Origin: Flavonifractor sp. An112
GTDB taxonomy: Bacteria; Bacillota; Clostridia; Oscillospirales; Oscillospiraceae
NCBI RefSeq assembly: GCF_002161085.1
Contig: NZ_NFLU01000004.1
Coordinates: 62,001 to 126,000, forward strand
Length of the DNA stretch: 64,000 nt
Direction: 5' to 3'
Shown piece after piece: positions 1 to 8,600 of this stretch. A program made the position numbers and the translations under genes. Every line of letters starts with the position of its first letter. The stretch's first letter is position 1. The notes under the pieces are model-generated. The model worked only from the letters and a program-made list of their open reading frames with translations, was not told where the DNA came from and did no database searches.

Positions 1-1358
1 CGGGGCTCTACTTCACCATCCGTACCAAGGGCGTCCAGTTTCGCCTGTTCCCTGAGGCCATCCGTGTGCTGGGAGAGAAGAAAAAGGACGGCAAGGATAT
101 CTCGTCCTTCCAGGCCTTGATGATCTCCACCGCCTCCCGGGTGGGTACCGGCAACATCGCCGGTGTGGCCAACGCCATCATCGCCGCCACCCTCATCGGC
201 GGCTACGGCGCGGTGTTCTGGATGTGGCTGCTGGCCCTCATCGGTGCGGCCTCCGCCTTTATTGAGAGCACCCTGGCCCAGTGCTACAAGGAGAAGCACG
301 GGGAGAACTGGGTAGGCGGCCCGGCCTACTATATCCAGAAAGCCCTGGGCAGCCGCTTCTTCGGTGTGGTGTTTGCCGTGCTGCTCATCGCCTGCTTTGC
401 TTACGGTTTCAACGCCCTCCAGGCCTATAACGCCGGTTCTGCCCTCCAGTATTATCTGCCCGATTACTCCAACAGCATCTGGCCCATGGTGGTGGGCGCG
501 GTGCTGGCCATTCTCACCGGTGTGTGTATCTTTGGCGGCGTGCGCCGCATCAGTGCCATCACCTCCGGCATCGTGCCGGTGATGGCCGCCATCTATATCG
601 CTTTGGGCCTCTTTATCACCATTAAGAACATCGGCCAGGTGCCTCACATGATCTCCCTGATCTTCTCCCAGGCCTTCGATCCCAAGGCCATGTTTGCCGG
701 TATCGGAGCCTCCTGCATCATGCAGGGCATCAAGCGGGGCCTCTACTCCAACGAGGCCGGTATGGGCTCCGCCCCCAACGCCGCTGCCGCCGCCGACGTG
801 TCCCATCCGGTGAAGCAGGGCCTGGTGCAGATGCTGTCCGTGTTCATCGACACCATTGTGATCTGCTCCACCACCGCCTTTATGCTGCTCCTGTCCGGGG
901 TGTCCATTGACGCCTACAGCGAGGGCATGAACTTTGTCCAGGCGGCGGTCCACGCCCAGGTGGGTTCCTTTGGCCCCATCTTCATCACCGTTTCCATTTT
1001 CCTCTTTGCTTTCAGTTCCCTGGTGGGTAACTACTACTACACCGAGTCCAACTTTAAATTTATTCGTGACTCCAAGACCGGCCTGATTATCTTCCGGCTG
1101 ACCTGCGTGGCGGCCATCTTCATCGGCGCCCAGATGAATTTCTCCATGGTGTGGGACCTGGCTGATGTGCTCATGGGCCTGATGGCACTGGTGAATCTGG
1201 TGGCCATTCTGCTGCTGGGGGGCAAGGCCCTGAAGGTGCTGAAAGATTATGTGAACCAGAAGAAGGCGGGCAAAAACCCGGTATACCGCTATGAGGAGGT
1301 GGGCGTAGGCGACCCCCAGATCTGGGACGAGGCCCACGCCCGCAAGTGGGAGAACTGA
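1..1358 (+). CDS. Alanine/glycine:sodium symporter (AGCS family), 5'-truncated
   Basis: Integral membrane protein expected to import alanine or glycine with sodium. The frame is already open at base 3, and its first residues (GLYFTIRTKGVQFRLFPEA) match the region after the first helices of the family, so the true start lies upstream of the window. About 450 residues are visible, with many hydrophobic segments and the family motif NEAGMGSAPNAAAAA near position 770. The charged C-terminal tail (KVLKDYVNQKKAGK onward) is cytoplasmic-like. It ends 44 bases before addA; no terminator is evident between them. Substrate choice within the family (alanine versus glycine) cannot be told from the sequence. 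Confidence 0.9.
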   Translation, partial: GLYFTIRTKGVQFRLFPEAIRVLGEKKKDGKDISSFQALMISTASRVGTGNIAGVANAIIAATLIGGYGAVFWMWLLALIGAASAFIESTLAQCYKEKHGENWVGGPAYYIQKALGSRFFGVVFAVLLIACFAYGFNALQAYNAGSALQYYLPDYSNSIWPMVVGAVLAILTGVCIFGGVRRISAITSGIVPVMAAIYIALGLFITIKNIGQVPHMISLIFSQAFDPKAMFAGIGASCIMQGIKRGLYSNEAGMGSAPNAAAAADVSHPVKQGLVQMLSVFIDTIVICSTTAFMLLLSGVSIDAYSEGMNFVQAAVHAQVGSFGPIFITVSIFLFAFSSLVGNYYYTESNFKFIRDSKTGLIIFRLTCVAAIFIGAQMNFSMVWDLADVLMGLMALVNLVAILLLGGKALKVLKDYVNQKKAGKNPVYRYEEVGVGDPQIWDEAHARKWEN

Positions 1359-1402
1359 TATTCCGTAGATAAAACCCGATCCCATAGAAAGGGGGAAACC
1401 AG

Positions 1403-4400
1403 ATGGCCTTTTCCCTGACAGAAGAACAACAGGCGGCGGTAGATAACCGGGGGGGCGGCCTTCTGGTCTCCGCTGCGGCGGGCTCCGGTAAGACCCGGGT
1501 GCTGGTAGAACGTCTGCTGGCCCGGGTGGAGGAGGGGGCCGACGTAGACCGCTTCCTGGTCATCACCTACACCAAGGCTGCCGCTGCCGAGCTGCGGAGC
1601 CGTATTGTGCAGGAGTTGTCCGACCGGCTGGCTCTGCGGCCCACCGACGGCCACCTGCGCCGTCAGGCCACCCTGGTGTACAAGGCGGGCATCTCCACCA
1701 TCCACGCCTTCTGCGCCCAACTGCTGCGGGAGTGCGGCCACCTGCTGGATCTGGACCCGGATTTCCGGCTGTGCGACGAGGGGGAGGCGGGCATCCTCAT
1801 GCTCCGCGCCCTCAACGATGTGCTGGACAGGCGGTATGAGGCCATGGACAGCGATTTTGCCCAGTTGGTGGACACCATGTCAGCCGGGCGGGACGACGCC
1901 CGGCTGATCCAAATCGTGCTGGACATCCGGGGCCGGGTCCAGGCCCACCCCAATCCCGCAGCCTGGCTGGAGGAACAGGAGCGGACCTTTGCTCTGGAGG
2001 GAATCTCCGACCCGGTGCAGACACCCTGGGGGCAGCTGCTGCTGGCTGATGCCGCCGGGCAGGCCGCCTATTGGCGGCGGCGGATGGAGGAGGCCCGGGA
2101 TCTGTGTGAGCGGGACGCCAATCTGCTGGCCAATTACGGGGGCAGTGTGGCCCAAACCGCCCAGGCCTTACAGCAGTTTGTGGAGGCGGCGAGCCAGGGG
2201 TGGGATGCTGCCCGTGCTCTGCTGCCTATTCCCTTCCCCACAGTGGGACGGAAGAAGATGGTGGATGACCCCGCCGCCGTGGAGCGGGTGAAGGTCATCC
2301 GCAGCGCCTGCAAAAAGCGGCTGGAAAAACTGGAGGACTGGTTTGCCGACAGCGGGGACGACCTGTTAGCCGACCTGCGGACGGTGTACCCCGCCATGCG
2401 GGGGCTGTTCGCCCTGGTGCGGGACTTTGAGGAGGCCTATGCCGCCGAGAAGGCCCGGCGTGGGCTGGTGGACTTCTCCGATCTGGAGCATATGGCGGTA
2501 CGCCTGCTGGTAGGGGAGGACGGCCAGCCCACCGAGCTGGCCCGTCAGTGGAGCACCCGGTACGATGAGATCATGGTGGACGAGTACCAGGACACCAACG
2601 AGGTACAGAACGCCATTTTCTCCGCTCTGTCCAAAGATGGGACTAATCTGTTTATGGTGGGCGACGTGAAGCAGTCTATCTACCGCTTCCGTCTGGCCGA
2701 CCCCACCATCTTCCTGGGCAAGTACCGCTCTTTCAAGCCCTACACCGAGGCTGGAGAAGGGGAGGAGCGGCGGGTCATCCTGTCCCGCAACTTCCGCTCC
2801 CGGCCCGAGGTGCTGGAGGGATGCAACGACCTGTTCCGGGCCGTCATGTCGGTGCCCTTTGGTGAGATGGAGTACTCCGACGACCAGGCCCTCTACCCCG
2901 GTGCCCCTTTCCAACCGGACTCCACCTACTGCGTGGAGCTGGACGCCCTGGACGGGGATATCGATGGAGAAGAGGGCGCGGAGAAGGTGAGCCGGGACCT
3001 GCTGGAGGCCCGGTTTGCTGCCCACCGCATCCGGGACCTGCTGGACCAAAACTTCCCTGTCTCTGACGGGGAGGGGGGCACCCGGCCAGTGTGTCCCTCC
3101 GATATCGTGATTTTGCTCCGCTCTCCCAATACGGTCCTGCGCCACTATGCCCGGGCTCTGGGGGAGCGGGATATCCTGTGGGAGGCCGAGGGAGGTGGAG
3201 ACTTCTTCGGCTCCACCGAGATCTCGGTGGCCCTGTCTCTGCTCCAAATCGTGGACAATCCCCGGCAGGATGTGCCCCTCATCTCGGTACTGCGCTCCCC
3301 GGTGTACGGCTTCTCGGCCGACCGGTTGGCCCAGATTCGGGCGGCCAGCCCGGATACCGACTTTTACGCTGCCTTGGCCGCTGACGACGGGGAGGACAGT
3401 AAGGCCTTCCTGGCCGAGCTGGACGACCTGCGGTTTGGGTCAGAGGACATGAGCAGTCACCAGCTGCTGTGGCACATCTATGACCGCACCAATTTGCTGG
3501 GTATCTTCGGCGCCATGGAGGAGGGAGAGACCCGGCAGGGCAACCTGCTGGCCCTGGCCGAGCTGGCCCGGCAGTTCGAGGGGGCGGGCCACAAGGGCCT
3601 GTTCCGGTTCCTCACCTACCTGACCCGGCTGAGGGAGAACGGAAACACCCTGATGCCTCCCACCCCCGGCCGCACCGGCGGCGGAGTGCGGATTATGAGT
3701 ATCCATAAATCCAAAGGTCTGGAGTTCCCGGTGGTGCTGCTGTGCGGTCTGGCCCGGCGGCTCAACCGGGAGGACATGAGCCGCCCAATTCTGTTCCACC
3801 CCAAGCTGGGTGTGGGCCCCAAGGGTCTGGACGTGGAGCGGGGCATCGAATATCCCACTCTGGCCCGGATGGCGGTTGCCCGCCAGCTGGAGCGGGAGAT
3901 GATGGCGGAGGAGCTGCGGCTTCTCTATGTGGCTATGACCCGTGCCAAAGAGAAGCTGATCCTGTCGGTGGCCCTCACCGGAGGGGGGAAGGATCTGGAG
4001 AAGCTGGCAGGGGACGCAGGTGATCCGGTGGACCCCCAGGTACTGCTGGCCTGCCAGAGTGTGGGCCAGTGGGTGCTGCTCCATGCTCTGTGCCGCCCTG
4101 AGGCGGGAGCCCTCCGCCGGGCGGCAGGACAGGACGAGGTGGTCTTGGATACCTCCTTTGGTCCGGCGTGGGACATCCGATTTGTGGATGGAACGCCCTT
4201 GGCGCAGATGCCGCCTCACCGCTGGATAGCTCCGCAGCGGGAGCAGGAAGAGGAAGAAGGTGGGGAGGATCTGACCGACCTGCTGCGCTGGACCTATCCC
4301 CATGAGGCGGAGGTGGCTATTCCCTCCAAGCTTACCGCTACTCAGCTGAAGGGCAGGGCTTTGGACGAGGAGGCGGCGGAGGAGGCCCCACGGCCTGCCA

Positions 4401-4960
4401 GACCTCTCAGCTTTGGACGGCCCCGGTTTGCCGCCGAGGAGATGGGCCTTACCGCCGCCCAGCGGGGCACCGCCCTTCATCAGGTGCTCCAGTACATCGA
4501 CTTTGAGCGGTCCGAGACGGTGGAAGGGGTGCGGGCGGAGATAGCCCGCCTGGTGGAACAGCAGTACATCACCCCCCAGCAGGGGGAAGCGGTGGACCCT
4601 GCCCCCATCGCTGCCTTCTTCCGGTCGGACCTGGGGCAGGAGCTGCTCTCCTCTGTCTCCCTGCGGCGGGAGTTCAAGTTTTCCATTCTGGAACCTGCCA
4701 GCCGCTACTATCCCCAGGCGGGGGAGGGGGAGCAGGTGCTTTTCCAGGGCGTGGTGGACTGCTACTATGAGACTCTGGAGGGCATCACGGTGGTGGACTT
4801 CAAGACCGACCGGGTGACCAAGCGCACTGTGGCGGAACGTGCAGAGCATTACCGCCCCCAGCTGGAGGCATACAGCCGGGCTCTGGCGGAAATCACTGGA
4901 AAACAGGTGATCCGCCGGGTGCTGTGGTTCTTTGCGTTGAACCAGAGTGTGGATCTGTAG
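1403..4960 (+). CDS. addA: ATP-dependent helicase/nuclease subunit A (AddA)
   Basis: Helicase-nuclease subunit of the AddAB complex, which processes double-strand breaks for RecA-dependent repair. 1185 residues, normal for the family. Visible in order: Q-motif TEEQQAAV (residues 6-13), Walker A AAAGSGKT (24-31), Walker B VDEYQDTN (near 390), superfamily 1 motif VI LLYVAMTRAKEKL (near 840), and the C-terminal RecB-type nuclease core with GVVDCYYE and VVDFKTDR (near 1117-1138). The ATG at 1403 follows GAAAGGGGGA. The unusual point is context: addB normally lies directly upstream of addA, but the upstream neighbour here is a symporter and no addB is in the window, so AddB must be encoded elsewhere or be absent. 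Confidence 0.95.
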   Translation: MAFSLTEEQQAAVDNRGGGLLVSAAAGSGKTRVLVERLLARVEEGADVDRFLVITYTKAAAAELRSRIVQELSDRLALRPTDGHLRRQATLVYKAGISTIHAFCAQLLRECGHLLDLDPDFRLCDEGEAGILMLRALNDVLDRRYEAMDSDFAQLVDTMSAGRDDARLIQIVLDIRGRVQAHPNPAAWLEEQERTFALEGISDPVQTPWGQLLLADAAGQAAYWRRRMEEARDLCERDANLLANYGGSVAQTAQALQQFVEAASQGWDAARALLPIPFPTVGRKKMVDDPAAVERVKVIRSACKKRLEKLEDWFADSGDDLLADLRTVYPAMRGLFALVRDFEEAYAAEKARRGLVDFSDLEHMAVRLLVGEDGQPTELARQWSTRYDEIMVDEYQDTNEVQNAIFSALSKDGTNLFMVGDVKQSIYRFRLADPTIFLGKYRSFKPYTEAGEGEERRVILSRNFRSRPEVLEGCNDLFRAVMSVPFGEMEYSDDQALYPGAPFQPDSTYCVELDALDGDIDGEEGAEKVSRDLLEARFAAHRIRDLLDQNFPVSDGEGGTRPVCPSDIVILLRSPNTVLRHYARALGERDILWEAEGGGDFFGSTEISVALSLLQIVDNPRQDVPLISVLRSPVYGFSADRLAQIRAASPDTDFYAALAADDGEDSKAFLAELDDLRFGSEDMSSHQLLWHIYDRTNLLGIFGAMEEGETRQGNLLALAELARQFEGAGHKGLFRFLTYLTRLRENGNTLMPPTPGRTGGGVRIMSIHKSKGLEFPVVLLCGLARRLNREDMSRPILFHPKLGVGPKGLDVERGIEYPTLARMAVARQLEREMMAEELRLLYVAMTRAKEKLILSVALTGGGKDLEKLAGDAGDPVDPQVLLACQSVGQWVLLHALCRPEAGALRRAAGQDEVVLDTSFGPAWDIRFVDGTPLAQMPPHRWIAPQREQEEEEGGEDLTDLLRWTYPHEAEVAIPSKLTATQLKGRALDEEAAEEAPRPARPLSFGRPRFAAEEMGLTAAQRGTALHQVLQYIDFERSETVEGVRAEIARLVEQQYITPQQGEAVDPAPIAAFFRSDLGQELLSSVSLRREFKFSILEPASRYYPQAGEGEQVLFQGVVDCYYETLEGITVVDFKTDRVTKRTVAERAEHYRPQLEAYSRALAEITGKQVIRRVLWFFALNQSVDL

Positions 4961-4987
4961 CAATTTGAAAATTTCTGAAAAAAACTG

Positions 4988-5016
4988 TTGCAATCCACCA
5001 GGCTTTGTGCTATTAT
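4988..5016 (+). promoter_or_regulatory. Sigma-A-type promoter of rpmE
   Basis: TTGCAA (4988-4993), a 17-base spacer and TATTAT (5011-5016). It lies in the only intergenic space before rpmE and leaves a leader of about 65 bases. Seen by eye only; the spacing is ideal. Confidence 0.65.
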
Positions 5017-5088
5017 ATTCTAGCGTTTATAAGGCGTGGAGGTTTGCTGCGCCGCTTCATCCGGAACGAGAAAGAGGTGAACACAACA

Positions 5089-5295
5089 ATGAAGGAAGGC
5101 ATCCATCCCAACTACGAGCAGACCACCATCAAGTGTGCCTGTGGTAATGTGATCGAGACCGGCTCTACCAAGAAGGACATCCGCGTGGAAGTTTGCTCCA
5201 AGTGTCACCCCTTCTTTACTGGCAAGCAGAAGATGGTGGATACTGGCGGACGTGTCAGCCGCTTCAACAAGAAGTTCGGCCTGGACAAGAAGTAA
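5089..5295 (+). CDS. rpmE: 50S ribosomal protein L31
   Basis: Structural protein of the large ribosomal subunit, 68 residues. It is the zinc-binding form: Cys16, Cys18, Cys36 and Cys39 form the CxC and CxxC pairs (KCACGN and CSKCHPF). The frame is open further upstream, but the ATG at 5089 is chosen because GAAAGAGGTG precedes it and because MKEGIHPNY is the usual L31 N-terminus. The gene has its own promoter and a strong intrinsic terminator, so it looks monocistronic. Confidence 0.97.
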   Translation: MKEGIHPNYEQTTIKCACGNVIETGSTKKDIRVEVCSKCHPFFTGKQKMVDTGGRVSRFNKKFGLDKK

Positions 5296-5307
5296 GTCCG
5301 TATACAA

Positions 5308-5341
5308 GGGCCCGTACCGGTTTCGGTACGGGCCCTTTTTT
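5308..5341 (+). terminator. Intrinsic terminator after rpmE
   Basis: Twelve-base-pair GC-rich stem (GGGCCCGTACCG with CGGTACGGGCCC), a four-base loop and a run of T, 13 bases after the rpmE stop codon. Confidence 0.9.
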
Positions 5342-5356
5342 ACTCCTATTAGCACC

Positions 5357-5385
5357 TTTCTTTTTTTCGAAAAGACACATATAAT
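5357..5385 (+). promoter_or_regulatory. Probable promoter of the flavin reductase gene
   Basis: A perfect -10 TATAAT at 5380-5385 with a weak -35 (TTTCTT, 5357-5362) 17 bases upstream, 28 bases before the start codon of the next gene. Confidence 0.5.
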
Positions 5386-5413
5386 AGAGCAGAGACAACA
5401 GGAGGTGTGCGCT

Positions 5414-5917
5414 ATGTTTGAAAAGATCGACCCCAAGGCGTTGGATCAAAACGTCTTTTCCCTCATCGGGGATCAGTGGATGCTCATTACCGCCGGAACC
5501 AAGGACCAGTGCAACACCATGACCGCCAGCTGGGGCGGCCTGGGGGTGCTGTGGGGCAAGCCGGTAGCTATGGTCTACATCCGGCCCCAGCGGTACACCC
5601 TGGAGTTTGTGGAGCGGGAGGACACCTTTACCCTGTGCTTCTTTGGAGAGGAGTACCGGAAGGCTCTGGCCCTGTGCGGTTCCAAGAGCGGCCGGGATAT
5701 GGATAAGGTGAAGGAGTGCGGCTTCACGGTTGCCACGGCGGAGGGCGCCCCCTACTTTGAGGAGGCCGACCTGGTGCTGGTGTGCAAGAAGGCCTACTGG
5801 CAGGACATGGACCCCACCCACTTCCTGGACAGGGAGATCGACAGCAAGTGGTACCCCGAAAAGGATTATCACCGTATCTTCATCGGCGAGATCCTGGAGG
5901 TCTTGCGGAAAGTATAA
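5414..5917 (+). CDS. Flavin reductase family protein
   Basis: Small flavoprotein of the NAD(P)H:FMN oxidoreductase / RutF-like flavin reductase superfamily, 167 residues. The N-terminal part MTASWGGLGVLWGKP followed by VAMVYIRPQRYT is the conserved FMN-binding split-barrel signature. Many Clostridia carry such proteins as cytosolic electron donors to unknown acceptors, so the partner is not assignable. The start at 5414 follows AGGAGGTGTGC. The next gene, hflX, begins 34 bases downstream without a terminator between, so co-transcription is likely. Confidence 0.85.
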   Translation: MFEKIDPKALDQNVFSLIGDQWMLITAGTKDQCNTMTASWGGLGVLWGKPVAMVYIRPQRYTLEFVEREDTFTLCFFGEEYRKALALCGSKSGRDMDKVKECGFTVATAEGAPYFEEADLVLVCKKAYWQDMDPTHFLDREIDSKWYPEKDYHRIFIGEILEVLRKV

Positions 5918-5951
5918 CGTAGGGGCGCACCCTGCGCCCATCGGAGGACAC

Positions 5952-7244
5952 ATGACAGAAAACCAAGAGAAAAAAGCAATCAACCGGGCAGTGCTGGTGG
6001 GCCTCAACGCCCACTGCCTGTCCGAGGCGGAAAATGCCGACGACTCCTCCATGGAGGAGCTGGCCGACCTGCTGGAGACGGCGGGCGGCGAGTGCGTGGG
6101 CACCGTGTTTCAAAATAAGGATACCCCCGATCCCCGTACCTTCATCGGTGAGGGCAAGGTGGCGGAGGTAAAGGAACTGGTGGACGCCATGGGGGCGGAC
6201 ATGGTTATCGTGGACAACCCCCTGTCTCCCTCCCAGCAGCGTGCCCTGTCTGAGGACCTGAAGGTCCAGGTGCTGGACCGGGCGGCCCTCATCCTGGACA
6301 TCTTTGCCCAGCGTGCCCGCACTAAGGAGGGCCGTCTCCAGGTAGAGCTGGCCCAGTATCAGTACCTGCTGCCCCGACTGCTGGGTATGTGGACCCACCT
6401 GGAGCGGCAGGAGGGTGCCATCGGCACCCGCGGTCCCGGTGAGACTCAGCTGGAGACCGACCGGCGGCACATCCGCCGAAAGATTCAGAAGCTGCGGGAG
6501 GAGCTGGACCAGGTGCGCCGGGTGCGGGCTACCCAGCGCTCCCGCCGGGAGAAGAATGAGGTGCCGGTGGTGGCCATCGTGGGCTATACCAACGCCGGCA
6601 AGTCCACCCTGCTCAACAAGCTGACCGGGGCGGATATCCCTGCCAACAACCGGCTCTTCGATACCCTGGACACCACCACCCGTACCCTGGAGATCTCCGA
6701 CACCTGCACGGTGCTCCTCAGCGATACCGTAGGCTTCATCCGCAAGCTGCCCCACCATCTGGTGGAGGCCTTTAAGGCCACCCTGGAGGAGCTGTCTTAC
6801 GCCGACCTGCTCCTCCACGTCATCGATACCTCCAACCCGGAGTGGCGGGAGCAGGCCGAGGTGGTGGAGAAGCTGATCTGTGAGCTGGGCGCCGAGCAGA
6901 CTCCCCGTATCGACGTATTCAACAAGATCGACCGCTGCCCCAGCGAGATTTTGCCCCACGGCGAGGACATCGTATCGATTTCCGCTAAGACCGGCCAGGG
7001 ACTGGACGAGCTGCTCAGCAAGATCGGCGACCGGCTGGACACCGGCGCCCACCGGGTGGTGCTCCACATTCCCTATGACAAGGGCGGTATTGTGGATCTA
7101 CTCCACCGGGAGGCCAAGGTGGAACGGGTGGACTACGGCGAGACCATCGAGGTAGAGGCTGTGTGCACCCCCATTCAGCTGGGTAGGTTAAAGGACTATA
7201 TTGTGTCCGGCTGGACGCCCCCCAAGGAGTTTTGGGAAGACTGA
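5952..7244 (+). CDS. hflX: GTPase HflX
   Basis: Ribosome-associated GTPase that splits stalled ribosomes under stress. 430 residues. The N-terminal HflX domain (FIGEGKVAEVKELV, RGPGETQLETDRRHI) leads into a coiled region and the G domain: G1 GYTNAGKST (near residue 211), switch region TLDTTTRTLE, G3 DTVGFI (near 258) and G4 NKID (near 324). The reading frame is open upstream across the flavin reductase gene, but ATG 5952 preceded by TCGGAGGA is the convincing start. It is followed by a hairpin-rich intergenic element rather than a simple terminator. Confidence 0.95.
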   Translation: MTENQEKKAINRAVLVGLNAHCLSEAENADDSSMEELADLLETAGGECVGTVFQNKDTPDPRTFIGEGKVAEVKELVDAMGADMVIVDNPLSPSQQRALSEDLKVQVLDRAALILDIFAQRARTKEGRLQVELAQYQYLLPRLLGMWTHLERQEGAIGTRGPGETQLETDRRHIRRKIQKLREELDQVRRVRATQRSRREKNEVPVVAIVGYTNAGKSTLLNKLTGADIPANNRLFDTLDTTTRTLEISDTCTVLLSDTVGFIRKLPHHLVEAFKATLEELSYADLLLHVIDTSNPEWREQAEVVEKLICELGAEQTPRIDVFNKIDRCPSEILPHGEDIVSISAKTGQGLDELLSKIGDRLDTGAHRVVLHIPYDKGGIVDLLHREAKVERVDYGETIEVEAVCTPIQLGRLKDYIVSGWTPPKEFWED

Positions 7245-7251
7245 GGCGCGG

Positions 7252-7373
7252 GCATTTTCTGCGGAAAATGCGTCGCTTCGCTTCAAGCCGCGCCTTCCAG
7301 GGGGAACCAGTTCCCCCTAGATACGCGCCGGAAACGGCGCGATACCCCCTCCGCTCTCCGAGGGGTTTTAAAT
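7252..7373. repeat. Intergenic array of small hairpins
   Basis: Several palindromes in about 120 non-coding bases: GCATTTTC/GAAAATGC (7252-7271), AGGGGGAA/TTCCCCCT (7299-7318), CGCGCCG/CGGCGCG with a GAAA loop (7324-7341), and an imperfect CCCCT/AGGGG stem (7346-7365) running into GGTTTTAAAT. A second array with the same final 10-mer lies at 19932-20030. It could be a dispersed palindromic element or serve as a bulky 3' end for hflX; no function is known. Confidence 0.5.
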
Positions 7374-7398
7374 GTTTGTGATATGAGGAGGAACGGCT

Positions 7399-7932
7399 AT
7401 GCAGCCACTGGAAACTGACCGCCTGCTGCTGCGTCCCTTTACGGAGAAGGACGCGGTCGGCCTGTATGCCTATGCCAGACACCCGGAGGTGGGTCCCTGG
7501 GCTGGGTGGAAGCCCCACGCCGATGAGGCGGAGAGCTTGCGGGTGATCCGGGAGATCTTCCTGCCCTCTGACACCCTTGCGGTGATTCAAAAGTCCGACG
7601 GGCGGCTCATCGGCTCCGCCGGGTTTGTGGGCAAGCACCGCACCGAGCTGGGCACCCCCAGCGAGGAGGTGGGTTACTCCCTAGCTCGGGACTGCTGGGG
7701 CCAGGGCCTGATCCCAGAGGCGGTGGAGGCCATCCTCCGCCATTCCTTTGTGGACCTGGGCTATGCCGCCATCTGGGCCGCTTACTACGACGGCAACCGC
7801 AAATCCAAGCGGGTGATGCAGAAATGCGGCATGACCTACCGCCTCAGCCGGGTGGAGCCGGTGGAGCAGCTGAATGAGACCCGGCTGGCCCACTACTTTG
7901 CCATCACCAGAAGGGAGTGGGAGGCCAGATGA
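7399..7932 (+). CDS. GNAT family N-acetyltransferase (RimJ/RimL-like)
   Basis: Acetyl-CoA-dependent transferase of 177 residues. The opening METDRLLLRPFTEKDA is typical of the RimJ/RimL-type (Acetyltransf_3) branch. EVGYSLARDCWGQGL is the acetyl-CoA-binding motif A region, and the end of the domain carries NRKSKRVMQKCGM. Family members modify ribosomal proteins, peptides or drugs; the substrate is not predictable. The ATG at 7399 follows GAGGAGGAACGGCT. Its TGA overlaps the ATG of the next gene (ATGA at 7929-7932), so the two are translationally coupled. Confidence 0.88.
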   Translation: MQPLETDRLLLRPFTEKDAVGLYAYARHPEVGPWAGWKPHADEAESLRVIREIFLPSDTLAVIQKSDGRLIGSAGFVGKHRTELGTPSEEVGYSLARDCWGQGLIPEAVEAILRHSFVDLGYAAIWAAYYDGNRKSKRVMQKCGMTYRLSRVEPVEQLNETRLAHYFAITRREWEAR

Positions 7933-8558
7933 CGGAATACTATGTCCCCACCGCCCCCTCGGAGACGGAATTTGTGGAGAAGCGATCCCGATTCATCGGC
8001 CATGTCTGGCCGGTGGAGAGCGAGGAGGAGGCCCGGGGTTACATCGAGGCCATGAAGAAGAAGTACTACGACGCTCGCCACAACTGCTGGTGCTACCGCA
8101 TCAAGGAGGGCGGCGTGGAGCGCTACTCCGACGACGGAGAGCCCCAGGGCACCGCCGGTCAGCCCATGCTAAACGTGTTTCAGCGGGAAGAGGTCACCAA
8201 CGTGTGCTGCGTGGTGACCCGCTACTTCGGGGGCGTGCTGCTGGGGGCGGGCGGTCTGGTGCGGGCCTACACCCAGAGCGCCAAGGACGCTCTGGATGCC
8301 GCCGGGATCTCGGTGGTGCGCCGGTGGGTAGAGACGGCGGTGACCTGCCCCTACTCCTTCTTCGAGCGGGTGCGCCAGGAGGCGGAGGCCCAGGGTGGTG
8401 TACTGGGGGAGAGCGAGTACGCCGCCGACGTTACCGTCCATGTGCTGCTGCCCGAGGAGAACACCGAGGCTTTCGCCGCCCGGCTCACCGAGATGACTGC
8501 AGGAGGTGTGGCTCCCATGACTTTGGGAGAAGCCTTCCGGGCAGTACCCATCAAATAA
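7929..8558 (+). CDS. YigZ family protein (IMPACT/UPF0029 domain)
   Basis: Protein of 209 residues with the UPF0029/IMPACT N-terminal domain (YSDDGEPQGTAGQP and VTRYFGGVLLGAGGLVRAY) and a C-terminal DUF1949-like ferredoxin-fold part. Bacterial YigZ proteins are soluble and of uncertain function; the eukaryotic relative IMPACT acts in translational control. The start is set by the ATGA overlap with the acetyltransferase stop and by GGGAGG at 7919-7924. Transcription probably ends in the hairpin at 8563-8600. Confidence 0.9.
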   Translation: MTEYYVPTAPSETEFVEKRSRFIGHVWPVESEEEARGYIEAMKKKYYDARHNCWCYRIKEGGVERYSDDGEPQGTAGQPMLNVFQREEVTNVCCVVTRYFGGVLLGAGGLVRAYTQSAKDALDAAGISVVRRWVETAVTCPYSFFERVRQEAEAQGGVLGESEYAADVTVHVLLPEENTEAFAARLTEMTAGGVAPMTLGEAFRAVPIK

Positions 8559-8562
8559 AAGC

Positions 8563-8600
8563 AAAAGCGTCCCCACGGCAACGCCGTGGGGACGCTTTTT
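8563..8600. terminator. Bidirectional intrinsic terminator between yigZ and modC
   Basis: Stem AAAAGCGTCCCCACGGC / GCCGTGGGGACGCTTTT with a three-base loop; T runs flank it on both strands. It lies between the convergent YigZ gene and modC, overlapping the modC stop codon. Confidence 0.9.

Noticed and set aside
7252-7373. T-box or other known riboswitch upstream of the GNAT gene
   Set aside because: No T-box sequence, specifier loop or terminator/antiterminator pair; only independent small hairpins.
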